A stretch of DNA of 11,172 bases from NCBI GenBank assembly GCA_003024985.2, contig PXIH01S0002290.1. One strand, 5' to 3'. The first letter of the stretch is position 1; every line of letters begins with the position of its first letter. The position numbers and the translations under genes are program-made. The notes beneath the pieces were generated by a model that searched no databases, was not told the origin of the DNA, and was given only the letters and a program-made list of their open reading frames with translations. Shown in pieces: positions 1-6,999 of this stretch. Source of the DNA: Euperipatoides rowelli. Lineage: Eukaryota > Onychophora > Udeonychophora > Euonychophora > Peripatopsidae.

Positions 1-162
1 TTTTTTTTTGTCTATATTTTTGATCTGGTAAAGGAACGAAAAAGGAACTTGGAACTGGAACTAGTTCCTTTTTCAAAACAGGAACTAAGAACAGGAACTA
101 GTACCTATTTTTTGAAAGGAACTGGAACTAGTTCCATTTTTACTAGAACTATCCCAACACTG
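1..162. mobile_element. hAT-type transposon end (partial, continues off the left edge)
   Basis: The right boundary reads CCCAACACTG at 153-162, whose reverse complement CAGTGTTGGG is a typical hAT terminal inverted repeat start. Just inside it lies a dense array of GGAAC / GTTCC motifs, including two perfect 12-bp palindromes GGAACTAGTTCC (57-68 and 124-135) and one 11/12 copy (94-105). Arrays of this kind are common subterminal transposase-binding repeats in hAT elements. The partner end and the target-site copy would be left of the window, so completeness cannot be judged. No coding sequence is seen in the visible part. The hAT assignment rests on terminus form only. Confidence 0.6.
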
Positions 163-512
163 GTTTTACATTACAGTAGATTAATAATTATTAAACTTTA
201 AAAAAAAAATAGCCTAATTATTTATTCATTAGCTTGAAAACTTAGATGCAGAGAGTATCGTTAGCTAACAAAAGTTTGACCTAGTTCTAATTTTAATTCA
301 GCCATTGAAACAAATTATACCATTAAAAGAAATCAAAGTTAAACTGAAATAAAGAATGGAAATATAAAGTTGGAACATTAAACAGTTTTATTATAACATG
401 TTGGATTAGTGTTATTTTGTTTTTCAAATACAAGCAAAAAAAAAAAAGTTGTAGATTTTGTTAGGCAAACTAAAATTTTTTAATATAATCAGTAATAGTC
501 AAGATTTTATTA
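163..512. other. AT-rich spacer with no recognisable feature
   Basis: This is AT-rich sequence with A-runs between two hAT elements. I see no open frame with splice signals, no RNA gene and no repeat structure. Confidence 0.5.
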
Positions 513-520
513 ATAATTAA

Positions 521-1004
521 TAGGGATGAAACAAATTTTTGGTTAGTATTATGAATGTATTGGGAGGGAGGCACGCTGGCATTTTATTAAGAATGCAATG
601 CATCATACGGGATTCAGGGGAAGTAAGGACGGTTTGTGCCCTGGAGTTTGCAATTTCATTACAAAACTGCCTTAGTCTTTTTTTTTATCTTCAACTAATT
701 ATTTTGAATAGAATAACAATCTATTCACTATTATTATTCTATGAGAACTTCTAAGCAGCAGTCACACTTGTTCATTCTTGATTACTTCAAGAATTTTGCC
801 ATCTTATTTTGTGGTGAGAAAAAAAAAAGATTTTTCTCTCTCCTATGGCATTGCTTAAAATCGAACATCTTTAAAGGTTGTCAATAGGTTGTTTTGATTA
901 ATAAAATAAATAGGATAAATATTTGGCCGAATATTCTGTATTCGGCCTTTGTTAATGGCCGAATATCCGGTATTCGGCCAAAATGAATATTCGTTTCATC
1001 CCTA
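521..1004. mobile_element. Complete non-autonomous hAT element (484 bp)
   Basis: The ends are a perfect 12-bp inverted repeat, TAGGGATGAAAC (521-532) and GTTTCATCCCTA (993-1004). They are flanked by a perfect 8-bp direct duplication ATAATTAA at 513-520 and 1005-1012. An 8-bp duplication with a TAGGG-type terminus is the hAT signature. Similarity of the ends continues inward in broken form to TTTTGG. The right half carries two 23-bp palindromes (925-947 and 957-979), each with GGCCGAATA arms. The longest open frame inside (539-754) has no transposase similarity I can see, so the element is presumably mobilised in trans by a related transposase. The perfect target duplication suggests a younger insertion than the other hAT copies here. 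Confidence 0.88.
925..979. repeat. Pair of subterminal GGCCGAATA palindromes in the hAT element
   Basis: Two tandem inverted repeats lie at 925-947 and 957-979. Each has perfect 9-bp arms, GGCCGAATA and TATTCGGCC, around a 5-nt centre (TTCTG, then TCCGG). They occur only near the right end of the 521-1004 element, which fits asymmetric subterminal transposase-binding sites. That role is inferred. Confidence 0.75.
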
Positions 1005-1012
1005 ATAATTAA

Positions 1013-2729
1013 TATTAATAATCAGAAAAATTAAATAAATATTCTATTAATATTTTTTAATAATGAGTAATATTTTAGTTAAAACACCGGCATGATGGAT
1101 GAAATTGAATCTGAAAAGGGGTGTCAATTTAGCCTTATAAAATCATCTCATAATCCTTCATGCTGCAACGCTCAACCTGTGTGACACCAAACTATATCAG
1201 TGTCTTTTTTACAGCAAAAAATGCTGCACCACGACACACTGCTGAGTGTGTCACCGGCCTTAGAGTACAAATTGTGTGTACTGCTGCTCTTCCAGCATTA
1301 TATCTTTCCGGATTTTATTCTTTTCAGCTAATTGAAAATAAACAATAAAGAGAAAGATTTGATTTTAGGAAGGAGGACAATAGTAGGTCAGACTGGCTAA
1401 ACATGACAATAATCAAGCAGTGAAGTAAAACATTTCAAACAGCAATTAAAAAAAAAACTAATTTTCCTAGTGAAATGAATAAATAGAATATTAAATTAAA
1501 AAAAGAATTAAACATCCTGTTTCTTAGAATTTTTAAGAAATATTACCTATCTTTTTTTTTTTTTTACATTTACAGTACTTAATATGACTTAGCAGTGTGT
1601 CATTAGCTCCAATACAAATTTAAAAAAAAAAAAAAAATATGCACAGCATTTACTAATCTTTTTCACTATTCCTCAATTGGTAAATAAAATAATAATAATC
1701 ACAGCTAAGGGCTGCTTTTTTTTTAATGTTTACAGTACAGTATTTGTTTTATTAACTATTTTTTGAAATTTATTTATTTATTAAAGCTTTACTCTTAGAA
1801 ATATGTAAAATATTTTTTTATTTAGCTGTTCAGCAACCAATTAATGTTTATTAGCTTATTTCATATGGGATTTCAGGTTCCAAATAGCAATGTTTCGATT
1901 AGCACATGACATTTGTGGTACCAATTTTTTGTTAAAATTGCCTACAGGCCTTAAATTAATTAAATGGAGTTGATCCGTAAGACACATTTCGAGGCAGAAT
2001 ATATAAAAAGTATATTTTCAAATAGCCCAAATTTGACTAATTTAGTAGTTTGTTACATATACAGTACAGTTTATATATACAGTATAAGGAAAATGCCATT
2101 AAAATTGACTCAAACTATAATTATTTACAGTATATACTAATGAATTGAAAATGATTAAAATGTTGATTTAAAACAAATACCCAAACTGTTTTATTTCTGT
2201 TTTAAAGAGGATAAATAACTTGCAGTCAAATTTTGTCTAAGTATTAAATTTAAACACTCATTGGTTACCTACTTCATCTTTCCATATACCCTTACTATTC
2301 ACTCTTAGGAATATGAACATAATTCTATCCATTTTCAAAATTCTGCTGCTTTGTAATTGGCTAAATCAATGCTAATGTATTATTTCTAATTTAGTTATAT
2401 GTAAATGCTTCAATCACATGTACATTCTTGTCATTTGTAAGTTCAATATAATTGAAGGCATGTAACCATTAACTTACTGGTATTATTTCTAGGGAAGCAT
2501 TACTATATCAGCAACATGTCCATTCTCTTTTTTTATTTGTTATGCAAATATTTGGCTACATATGTTTGGCTAAATCAATCAACACATTCTATTTAGTGCC
2601 TAATTTATACACTGTTAATATAACATTATAACAATTTAAAAGATTTTTTTTTTTTTAATTAATCAGTTTTATTATGCTATTAGAATAATTGGACTACATT
2701 GTTTAACAATGAACTATTTGTTTTCATAG
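1013..2729. other. Long AT-rich stretch without a supported gene, probably upstream intron
   Basis: The stretch contains long A and T runs (for example near 1550-1565 and 1621-1637) and scattered ACAGTA motifs. At 1233-1252 there is a perfect 8-bp hairpin, GACACACT-GCTG-AGTGTGTC, beside ACCGGCCTTA. No open stretch carries both an acceptor and a donor in one frame. Because an acceptor-led coding exon begins at 2730, at least the right part is presumably the last intron of that gene. Confidence 0.45.
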
Positions 2730-2900
2730 GATGTTGAAAAAGAGCAACATTTACCCCTCAAAGAAGTCAGTGTAGATGAAATTTTAGAAGCCCAACGGAT
2801 GGAACAAACAACTAGGCTTGAACAGGAGAGAACACGCGTCAAAACACTTAAAGAACGAGGTCTTAACCCTCACGCAGATTCTATTTGTGACGATTTTTGA
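2730..2900 (+). CDS. Terminal coding exon of an unidentified gene (56 codons plus TGA)
   Basis: A pyrimidine-rich tract ends in TTTTCATAG just before 2730. An uninterrupted frame then runs to TGA at 2898-2900. I read it as phase 0 because that frame is open over the full length; the phase at the junction cannot be proven without the upstream exon. The product is charged and hydrophilic. It begins DVEKEQHLPLKEV, has a helix-prone Glu/Arg/Gln-rich middle (roughly residues 15-42, including EAQRMEQTTRLEQERTRVK), and ends in an acidic tail, SICDDF. No transmembrane segment or enzyme motif is present. The composition and lack of stops stand out from the AT-rich surroundings, and a poly(A) signal follows about 107 nt after the stop. 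I do not recognise the family. A C-terminal coiled-coil tail is the most that can be said. Earlier exons must lie to the left, mostly or wholly outside the window. Confidence 0.7.
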   Translation, partial: DVEKEQHLPLKEVSVDEILEAQRMEQTTRLEQERTRVKTLKERGLNPHADSICDDF

Positions 2901-3006
2901 GTTTGAGGCAAGCCTTTTTATTGAAACAAAAGAAAAATAATTTATGTTTTAATGTTATCATTTTTATAAAATGATAAGTTTTATTGTTGAACTCACCTAA
3001 ATGTAC

Positions 3007-3012
3007 AATAAA
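3007..3012 (+). promoter_or_regulatory. Candidate poly(A) signal AATAAA for the 2730-2900 exon
   Basis: A canonical AATAAA lies 107 nt after the stop, followed by T-rich sequence and a GT-rich run near 3093. It implies a short 3' UTR. AATAAA is frequent by chance in such AT-rich DNA, so position is the main support. Confidence 0.5.
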
Positions 3013-3111
3013 GTGGAATAATTTTTATTTTGCCTATAATTGTCAAATAACATTATTTGAACTCATGCATTTCATAAAATGTTTCGATAATTCTGTGTGT
3101 GCCGAAGTAAT

Positions 3112-3733
3112 CAGAGTTGCCAGAATTTAAAAATTGTAGGTCGGGCAAAAAAAAAAAAAATCACTGATAAGCTTTTTTTTACTACCTGGATCACCTGACT
3201 ATTGTATTAAATATTTATTTTAATAATATAACATTTCATTTAAAGCCAGTCATAATAAAATAAATATTAATGTTAAGAAAAACATGCAGATTTCAAATAA
3301 ATAGGCTACTGTATAAAAATATATGTTAGAGCATAGGCTATATTATTTAATTATAAAAAATTACATTTAAAAATGCTTTTCACTAGTTTTATAATTTCAG
3401 ATCATTCTTCGGTAGATAAATATTTTCTAAACTTTTTGCAGGTCATTTTATATTTCTCTTTGACCATCAGTTCAGCCGTCAAGTTTTGTATTAGCAATTT
3501 GTTTCTTCCTTTTAACCAAGCAGTATTCTCTCTGAAGTTGCATTGGAATGAGGAATATGCAGGAAATTGTTTTACACAAATTGATTCATATTAGGCTTTT
3601 CTTTGAAAAAATCTACTCCATTTCATATACTGTATATTTTAAGTTTGATATTCGCCTGGGGAGGATTTTGAATAACTTACATAGTTTGGGACTCGGGATT
3701 TGATTATATAAATCAGGACGTCTGGCAACCCTG
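3112..3733. mobile_element. hAT element, deletion derivative with transposase relic (622 bp)
   Basis: The left end CAGAGTTGCCAGA (3112-3124) and right end TCTGGCAACCCTG (3721-3733) are inverted repeats matching at 12 of 13 positions. Flanking 8-bp sequences GAAGTAAT (3104-3111) and AAAGCAAT (3734-3741) match at 6 of 8, a decayed target duplication. Length, end type and duplication size all fit hAT. Inside, the minus strand preserves part of a hAT transposase C-terminus (separate entry), so this is an internally deleted autonomous copy rather than a pure MITE. The plus-strand open frame at 3373-3594 is antisense to that relic and is not taken as a gene. Confidence 0.85.
3402..3590 (-). pseudogene. 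hAT transposase C-terminal dimerisation domain relic
   Basis: Reading the minus strand, one frame gives IPHSNATSERIL, closely matching the conserved (L/I)PHSNA..ER.. motif that opens the hAT family C-terminal dimerisation region. After a frameshift near 3535, the next frame gives TAWLKGRNKLLIQNLT followed by AELMVKEKYKMTCKKF. This fits the family pattern of a hydrophilic RN-L segment followed by a helix with (A/E)L(L/M).VK. It ends at TGA 3402-3404. The rest of the transposase (zinc finger, catalytic core) is absent from the element. The frameshift and a stop upstream of the motif show it is dead. Confidence 0.65.
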
Positions 3734-3810
3734 AAAGCAATATATAACAAGAATGCCTACTTGTTTTGTTTTAACACCATGTAATAAAAGTTGATGTCTA
3801 AATTTAATGT

Positions 3811-3877
3811 TAAGTATATATTGTATACTTACAGTATATATACAATACTTACTGTATGTACATACAGTGTATATAAT
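3811..3877. repeat. Cluster of TA-rich ACTGTA/TACAGT palindromes
   Basis: AAGTATA-TATTG-TATACTT (3812-3830) is an inverted repeat. ACTGTATGTACATACAGT (3851-3868) is a perfect 18-bp palindrome, with more ACAGTATATA sequence between. Similar clusters occur at 4823-4852 and 6933-6952. Confidence 0.75.
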
Positions 3878-3953
3878 TATTTTGTTTTGTTTTTTTTTAA
3901 AAAAAGGCTAAAAATATTATTTTAAGACAATTTAAAAAATGGATCTTCTGTTG

Positions 3954-3989
3954 GGAAAGGTTGCTGACCCTAGTGTCAGCAACCTTTCC
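3954..3989. repeat. Perfect hairpin, 15-bp stem and 6-nt loop, hAT-end-like
   Basis: GGAAAGGTTGCTGAC (3954-3968) pairs with GTCAGCAACCTTTCC (3975-3989) around CCTAGT. Each arm read outward from the loop resembles a hAT terminus of the GTCAGCAACCTTT type, so it may be two transposon ends left face to face. It is too short for a typical pre-miRNA. It is GC-richer than its surroundings. Confidence 0.8.
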
Positions 3990-4135
3990 GAATGTAGCCT
4001 AAGAAAGCTATATTGAGGTGTAGCCTACTGTATATGTTGACAATGATATACTATAGATATTCAATTTGTTAAAAAAAGGTATTCTGAAATAACAGCAATT
4101 AAGGACTAAAAACTAAATAGTTTTATTTCAAATAT

Positions 4136-4141
4136 TTTATT
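4136..4141 (-). promoter_or_regulatory. Candidate poly(A) signal for the O-methyltransferase gene
   Basis: TTTATT on the plus strand gives AATAAA on the minus strand, about 455 nt past the stop at 4595. A second copy lies at 4122-4127. The choice is tentative in AT-rich sequence; a variant ATTAAA-type signal nearer the stop is also possible. Confidence 0.35.
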
Positions 4142-4594
4142 CATGCTTATGTATCTGTTATTTACATAAATTTGGAAGTTTGTTGTGTTTCTCAACAACT
4201 TTGCAATGTGATATCTAGGGATCTGGCATTTCCATATGATTTGATTGTGTTGTTTCATATAGTTATATAGTTTGAGAAATCGACAAAACAAAATCAGTGA
4301 TATATTATATATACAAAGATCATATCATTTCAAGAAATGTCTCTTATCAACCTCTTTCAGGTAAAGATAGAAGCATCAAATAAGCCTAGATGATATGATT
4401 ACAGTATTGCTGGTTAATTTATAAAATTCTGACAATACTAGAAAATATACTACATAGCATATACATTTTCTCTTGTTTCGAATACCAAGGACTTCAAATA
4501 AAGGATACAACTTGGTCCAGTTTAATAAATTAAATCTTTGTGTGTACATAAAAGTAGTAAAGCCAGGCTGTGTTCAAGTAATTGCATTGTTATG
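4142..4594 (-). other. Probable 3' UTR of the O-methyltransferase gene
   Basis: This is the stretch between the O-methyltransferase stop codon and the candidate minus-strand poly(A) signal. It contains no coding sequence I can support. Short open frames on both strands (4106-4291 minus, 4473-4697 plus) have no recognisable content; the latter overlaps the terminal exon on the opposite strand. Confidence 0.4.
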
Positions 4595-4747
4595 TCATCG
4601 TTTGAAAACCAAAGTCAAACCATCACCTATTGTCAGAAAACTTATATCTATCCTAGGATCACTGAGTAATTTTATATTCAAAGCACGAATAGCTTGAGTT
4701 TCTTCATCGGTTGAATCTTCATTTAAAACATCACCACCCCATAACGT
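4595..4747 (-). CDS. Cation-dependent SAM O-methyltransferase (COMTD1/CCoAOMT-like), terminal exon
   Basis: On the minus strand an acceptor (TTTTTTCCAG) ends just before 4747. The frame reads TLWGGDVL, then an acidic stretch ([10 protein letters not shown]), [16 protein letters not shown], and finally [16 protein letters not shown] before TGA at 4595-4597. This matches the C-terminus of the Methyltransf_3 family (caffeoyl-CoA O-methyltransferases, bacterial relatives and animal COMTD1), which ends in a final strand of the form IGDGLTL.FK. The acceptor joins the preceding exon in phase 0 and recreates IDN-TLW, matching the family motif around DN.LW. The enzyme would transfer a methyl group from S-adenosylmethionine to a hydroxyl of an unknown small aromatic substrate. 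The reading frame is intact. The substrate and the exact orthologue cannot be set from 50 residues, so no gene symbol is given. Confidence 0.9.
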   Translation of the reverse strand, partial: TLWGGDVLNEDSTDEETQAIRALNIKLLSDPRIDISFLTIGDGLTLVFKR

Positions 4748-4826
4748 CTGGAAAAAATATGCCAAAAAAAATATATAAAGAAAATTTTTATTTTATATAT
4801 ATTGTACATAAGTATAATAATGACTG

Positions 4827-4852
4827 TATATACAGTACATGTACTGTATATA
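4827..4852. repeat. 26-bp perfect palindrome, TATATACAGTACA and its complement
   Basis: Left arm TATATACAGTACA (4827-4839) is followed directly by its exact reverse complement (4840-4852) with no spacer. It overlaps a second palindrome, ACTGTATATACAGT (4823-4836). It lies 34 bp left of the hAT element in the intron. Such sequence can form a cruciform; no function is implied. Confidence 0.85.
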
Positions 4853-4886
4853 TACACAGTATACTGATATTTTATATAGTCTATAG

Positions 4887-5267
4887 CAGGGGTTGTCAAC
4901 CTTTAAATACCTATCGCCCAATTTTATATCTTTGTTGATGGTAAAATTTCCTTACCGCCCACCGATGCCTAAATTCAATTTAGCACAAGTGCAAAGTAAT
5001 TTTTTAAAGGGGAAGATTTGTAAAAATTATGTAAATTTATCTTTTTATTTATACTTTATGTACTGTATGTTTATACATAAATAAATTGAATGAATTTCTG
5101 TACTCCATCGATACAAATTCGCAAAGTTGTTAGCAATGTATTGATTGCGTTTAATTTTCTGGAGAAAGAACAAAATTTGTAAAAAGGGACAAAAAAAAAA
5201 ACCACTGCCCACATAAAAGCTTGAATCACCCACTAGTGGGTGGTAGGGACCTGGTTGACTACCACTG
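4887..5267. mobile_element. Non-autonomous hAT element (381 bp) in the O-methyltransferase intron
   Basis: The left end is CAGGGGTTGTCAACC (4887-4901). The reverse complement of the right end (5253-5267) is CAGTGGTAGTCAACC, matching at 13 of 15. Flanking 8-mers GTCTATAG (4879-4886) and GTCTATTA (5268-5275) agree at the first six positions and differ at the last two, fitting an aged 8-bp target duplication. Subterminal CGCCCA/CGCCCACC motifs on the left, and CACCCACTAGTGGGTGGT on the right, are the kind of sequence seen in Charlie-like hAT families. The open frames inside (4893-5084 plus, 5045-5233 minus) show no transposase motif. Confidence 0.85.
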
Positions 5268-5277
5268 GTCTATTATA

Positions 5278-5335
5278 GGAAGCCCTTAAATTACGAACAT
5301 TTTACATATGGACTTACAAACATTATACACTAACA
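5278..5335. mobile_element. Possible Tigger/pogo-like transposon end
   Basis: GGAAGCCCTTAAATTACGAACATTTTAC and the following GGACTTACAAACATT resemble the AGTCCC..GACTTACGAACA style of terminus found in Tigger/pogo-like elements. It also resembles, in opposite orientation, the sequence near 8560-8622. No partner end or TA duplication could be paired, so this is a fragment at best. Confidence 0.3.
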
Positions 5336-5414
5336 AATTAACTTGAAAACACCTGATTCAGGCTTATGAGCATCATGCTTTCTCATTTTTATAACTTTTT
5401 TTCCTTTTTTTTTT

Positions 5415-5825
5415 GTCAAAGCTATGAAGCATAACATTGTTTCATTTTATAAGATGTAAACCTGATTTTTGGTACATAGCTTATAGCAAGATAAAAAAAA
5501 TTCTAAAAAATATTTCTGTATTTTTATTCAAAAAGCAAAGTTTTAACTCCAATTTATTTAAAGAAAAATGCTAAAACTGCAATCTTTCTATATTTCTAAA
5601 ATTATCTTAATTCTCAAAAGCTTTGTAGACATTACTTTTTTTTTTCAAGATATAATCCTGATTTCTGATACATACAGTAGATTGACCAAATAATAAGGGA
5701 AATATTTCTGGATTTTTTTTTTTTTTTAATAAAGTGTAAAGTCTGATTTAAAGAAATAGTGCAAAAAATTGCAGCCATTTTCTATCTCGGTAAAATTAAT
5801 CTTGAATCTCAAAGCTTAGGGATGC
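5415..5825. repeat. Diverged direct tandem repeat, period about 195 bp, about two copies
   Basis: The landmark (C)TCAAAGCT recurs at about 5416, 5614 and 5809. After it, 5449-5634 and 5645-5825 align by eye: AAGATGTAAACCTGATTTTTGGTACATA versus AAGATATAATCCTGATTTCTGATACATA, then an A/T tract with AATATTTCTG.ATTTTT. Next come ATTTAAAGAAA, GCAAT versus GCAGC, TTTCTAT, AAATTATCTTAATTCTC versus AAATTAATCTTGAATCTC. A third unit starts at 5809 and then degrades. There is no coding content. It could be an old satellite fragment or a local duplication inside the intron. Confidence 0.65.
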
Positions 5826-6325
5826 CTAAAATCAAGTTTTCTTTTTCCCCTAATTCCATTTTCATATTTTTAGGAGTTCAGCTTTTTTTTCCCTTCAATT
5901 TTTTTTCATAATTTTTTTGACAAGTATTTAGAGTACCCACTATTTAGTACTTTTAAATCACACACTAATCCTTTTGAAACCTGCAATTTTGAATCTACTG
6001 TATTTGGCCACACTTAACACAGATCTAGGATGATATTTTTTTTTGATAAATTTAAAAGTTTTGAGAATAAAATTATTACTTGATTTTAGCACGCTTTACT
6101 ATTGTGTGTGTGATAATATTCTAGGAATATTTAGTAGTATAATTATAATGAAGGTTGTTGTGGATGCTTAGTTATTGATTACTGAATTCAAATAACTGTG
6201 CAACCAGACCTACAGTATGTGGCCCAGATAGCTGTCTTAAAAAAATAATAAAAATTAATAGGATGGAAAATACGGTCTATAAATTTTGTGCAAAACAATA
6301 AAAAACATTACACTAACATTTTTCT
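5826..6325. other. Intronic AT-rich sequence without a recognisable feature
   Basis: This is intron sequence with T-runs between the tandem repeat and the A-run next to the penultimate exon. No exon, repeat structure or RNA gene is seen. Confidence 0.45.
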
Positions 6326-6355
6326 AAAAAAAAAAAAAAAAACTTAAAAGCTTAC

Positions 6356-6489
6356 ATTGTCAATAGAAATTAAGCCTCCTCGCCGAACTAAAGTCATACA
6401 TTTTTCATAATAATCATTTACATATTCCTTGTCTGCATCTATAAAAGCAAAATCAAATGTTCCAGCTTCTCCTGCATCAATTAATTCAC
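6356..6489 (-). CDS. Cation-dependent SAM O-methyltransferase (COMTD1/CCoAOMT-like), penultimate exon
   Basis: The minus strand has an acceptor TTTTAAAG before 6489 and a donor GTAAGC starting at 6355, giving a 134-nt exon. It opens with two bases of a split codon, then reads ELIDAGEAGTFDFAFIDADK, followed by EYVNDYYEKCMTLVRRGG and LISIDN. The FDFAFIDADK and GGL.S.DN blocks are hallmark motifs of class III (Methyltransf_3) O-methyltransferases. In family members the Asp of DADK and the Asp-Asn pair bind the divalent cation that positions the substrate hydroxyl. All three are present, with the last intron falling directly after the Asn. This supports an active enzyme. The SAM-binding exons (the ELGT.TGYS region) are not in view, so the gene extends right, probably beyond the window across the piggyBac relic. 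Confidence 0.93.
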
Positions 6490-6932
6490 CTTTAAAATAG
6501 ACAAAAACTAAATAAAAATGTATTCTAACATTAAAATTTTGTTTTGTAAATTTGCCAAATTATATTAATAATTCATAATTAATACTACCAAGCTAGATGT
6601 TTTTCAATTTCAATTAATTACTTCAAAATTTACCCATTCAAAACCATACTAAATTAAAATTTATTAATCTTTGTTACCGATATTAAAAAAAACACAAATT
6701 ATTTATAAATTTTTCTTTCTCATTTTATGAAAAAAAAAGAATTGTGTTTAAGTTTGTTTGCTTTAATGTTGAAAAAGAAAAAAAGTTATTTTATGTCATA
6801 GAAGAGATCAGAGGTGTCACTAATGGGGATGGAGGGGGGACTTCCCTCTTCCAACTTAGCCAAAGTTTGAAAGTTGTAAAATTTTGTGTTGGCAGTTGGG
6901 AAGGAAAAACTGTTGGTAAATTAAAATATATT

Positions 6933-6952
6933 TATACAGTATATACTGTATA
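6933..6952. repeat. 20-bp perfect palindrome, TATACAGTAT and its complement
   Basis: TATACAGTAT (6933-6942) is followed directly by its reverse complement ATACTGTATA (6943-6952). It shares the ACAGTATA/TACTGTATA core with the palindromes at 3811-3877 and 4823-4852. Confidence 0.85.
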
Positions 6953-6999
6953 TATAATCAAATATTTTTGTACTGCAATAGGATTTATAGTAGCGGGAT

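Larger units (their letters stand above)
3734..4135. other. Intergenic gap between the two convergent genes
   Basis: The gap holds TA-rich palindromic ACAGTA/TACTGT sequence (3811-3877) and a perfect 15-bp hairpin at 3954-3989. No coding evidence is seen on either strand. Confidence 0.5.
4748..6355 (-). other. Last intron of the O-methyltransferase gene, loaded with repeats
   Basis: This 1,608-nt intron has donor GTAAGC (minus strand, from 6355) and acceptor TTCCAG (ending 4748). Both flanking exons are in phase 0. It contains a 26-bp perfect palindrome, a complete hAT element, a Tigger-like fragment, a diverged tandem repeat of about 195 bp and an A-run at 6326-6342. Confidence 0.85.

Noticed and set aside
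539-754. 71-codon plus-strand open frame
   Set aside because: It lies wholly inside the 521-1004 hAT miniature element and has no transposase motif.
1160-1348. 62-codon plus-strand open frame
   Set aside because: No recognisable domain, no splice context, and it spans a hairpin; likely chance.
1870-1976. Possible exon with MFRLAHDICGTNF-like reading between a TTTCAG and a GTAAGA
   Set aside because: Every frame between that acceptor and donor hits a stop; the open frame ends in TGA just before the donor.
3373-3594. 73-codon plus-strand open frame
   Set aside because: It is antisense to the hAT transposase relic within the 3112-3733 element.
4473-4697. 74-codon plus-strand open frame
   Set aside because: It is the antisense shadow of the O-methyltransferase terminal exon and its 3' UTR.
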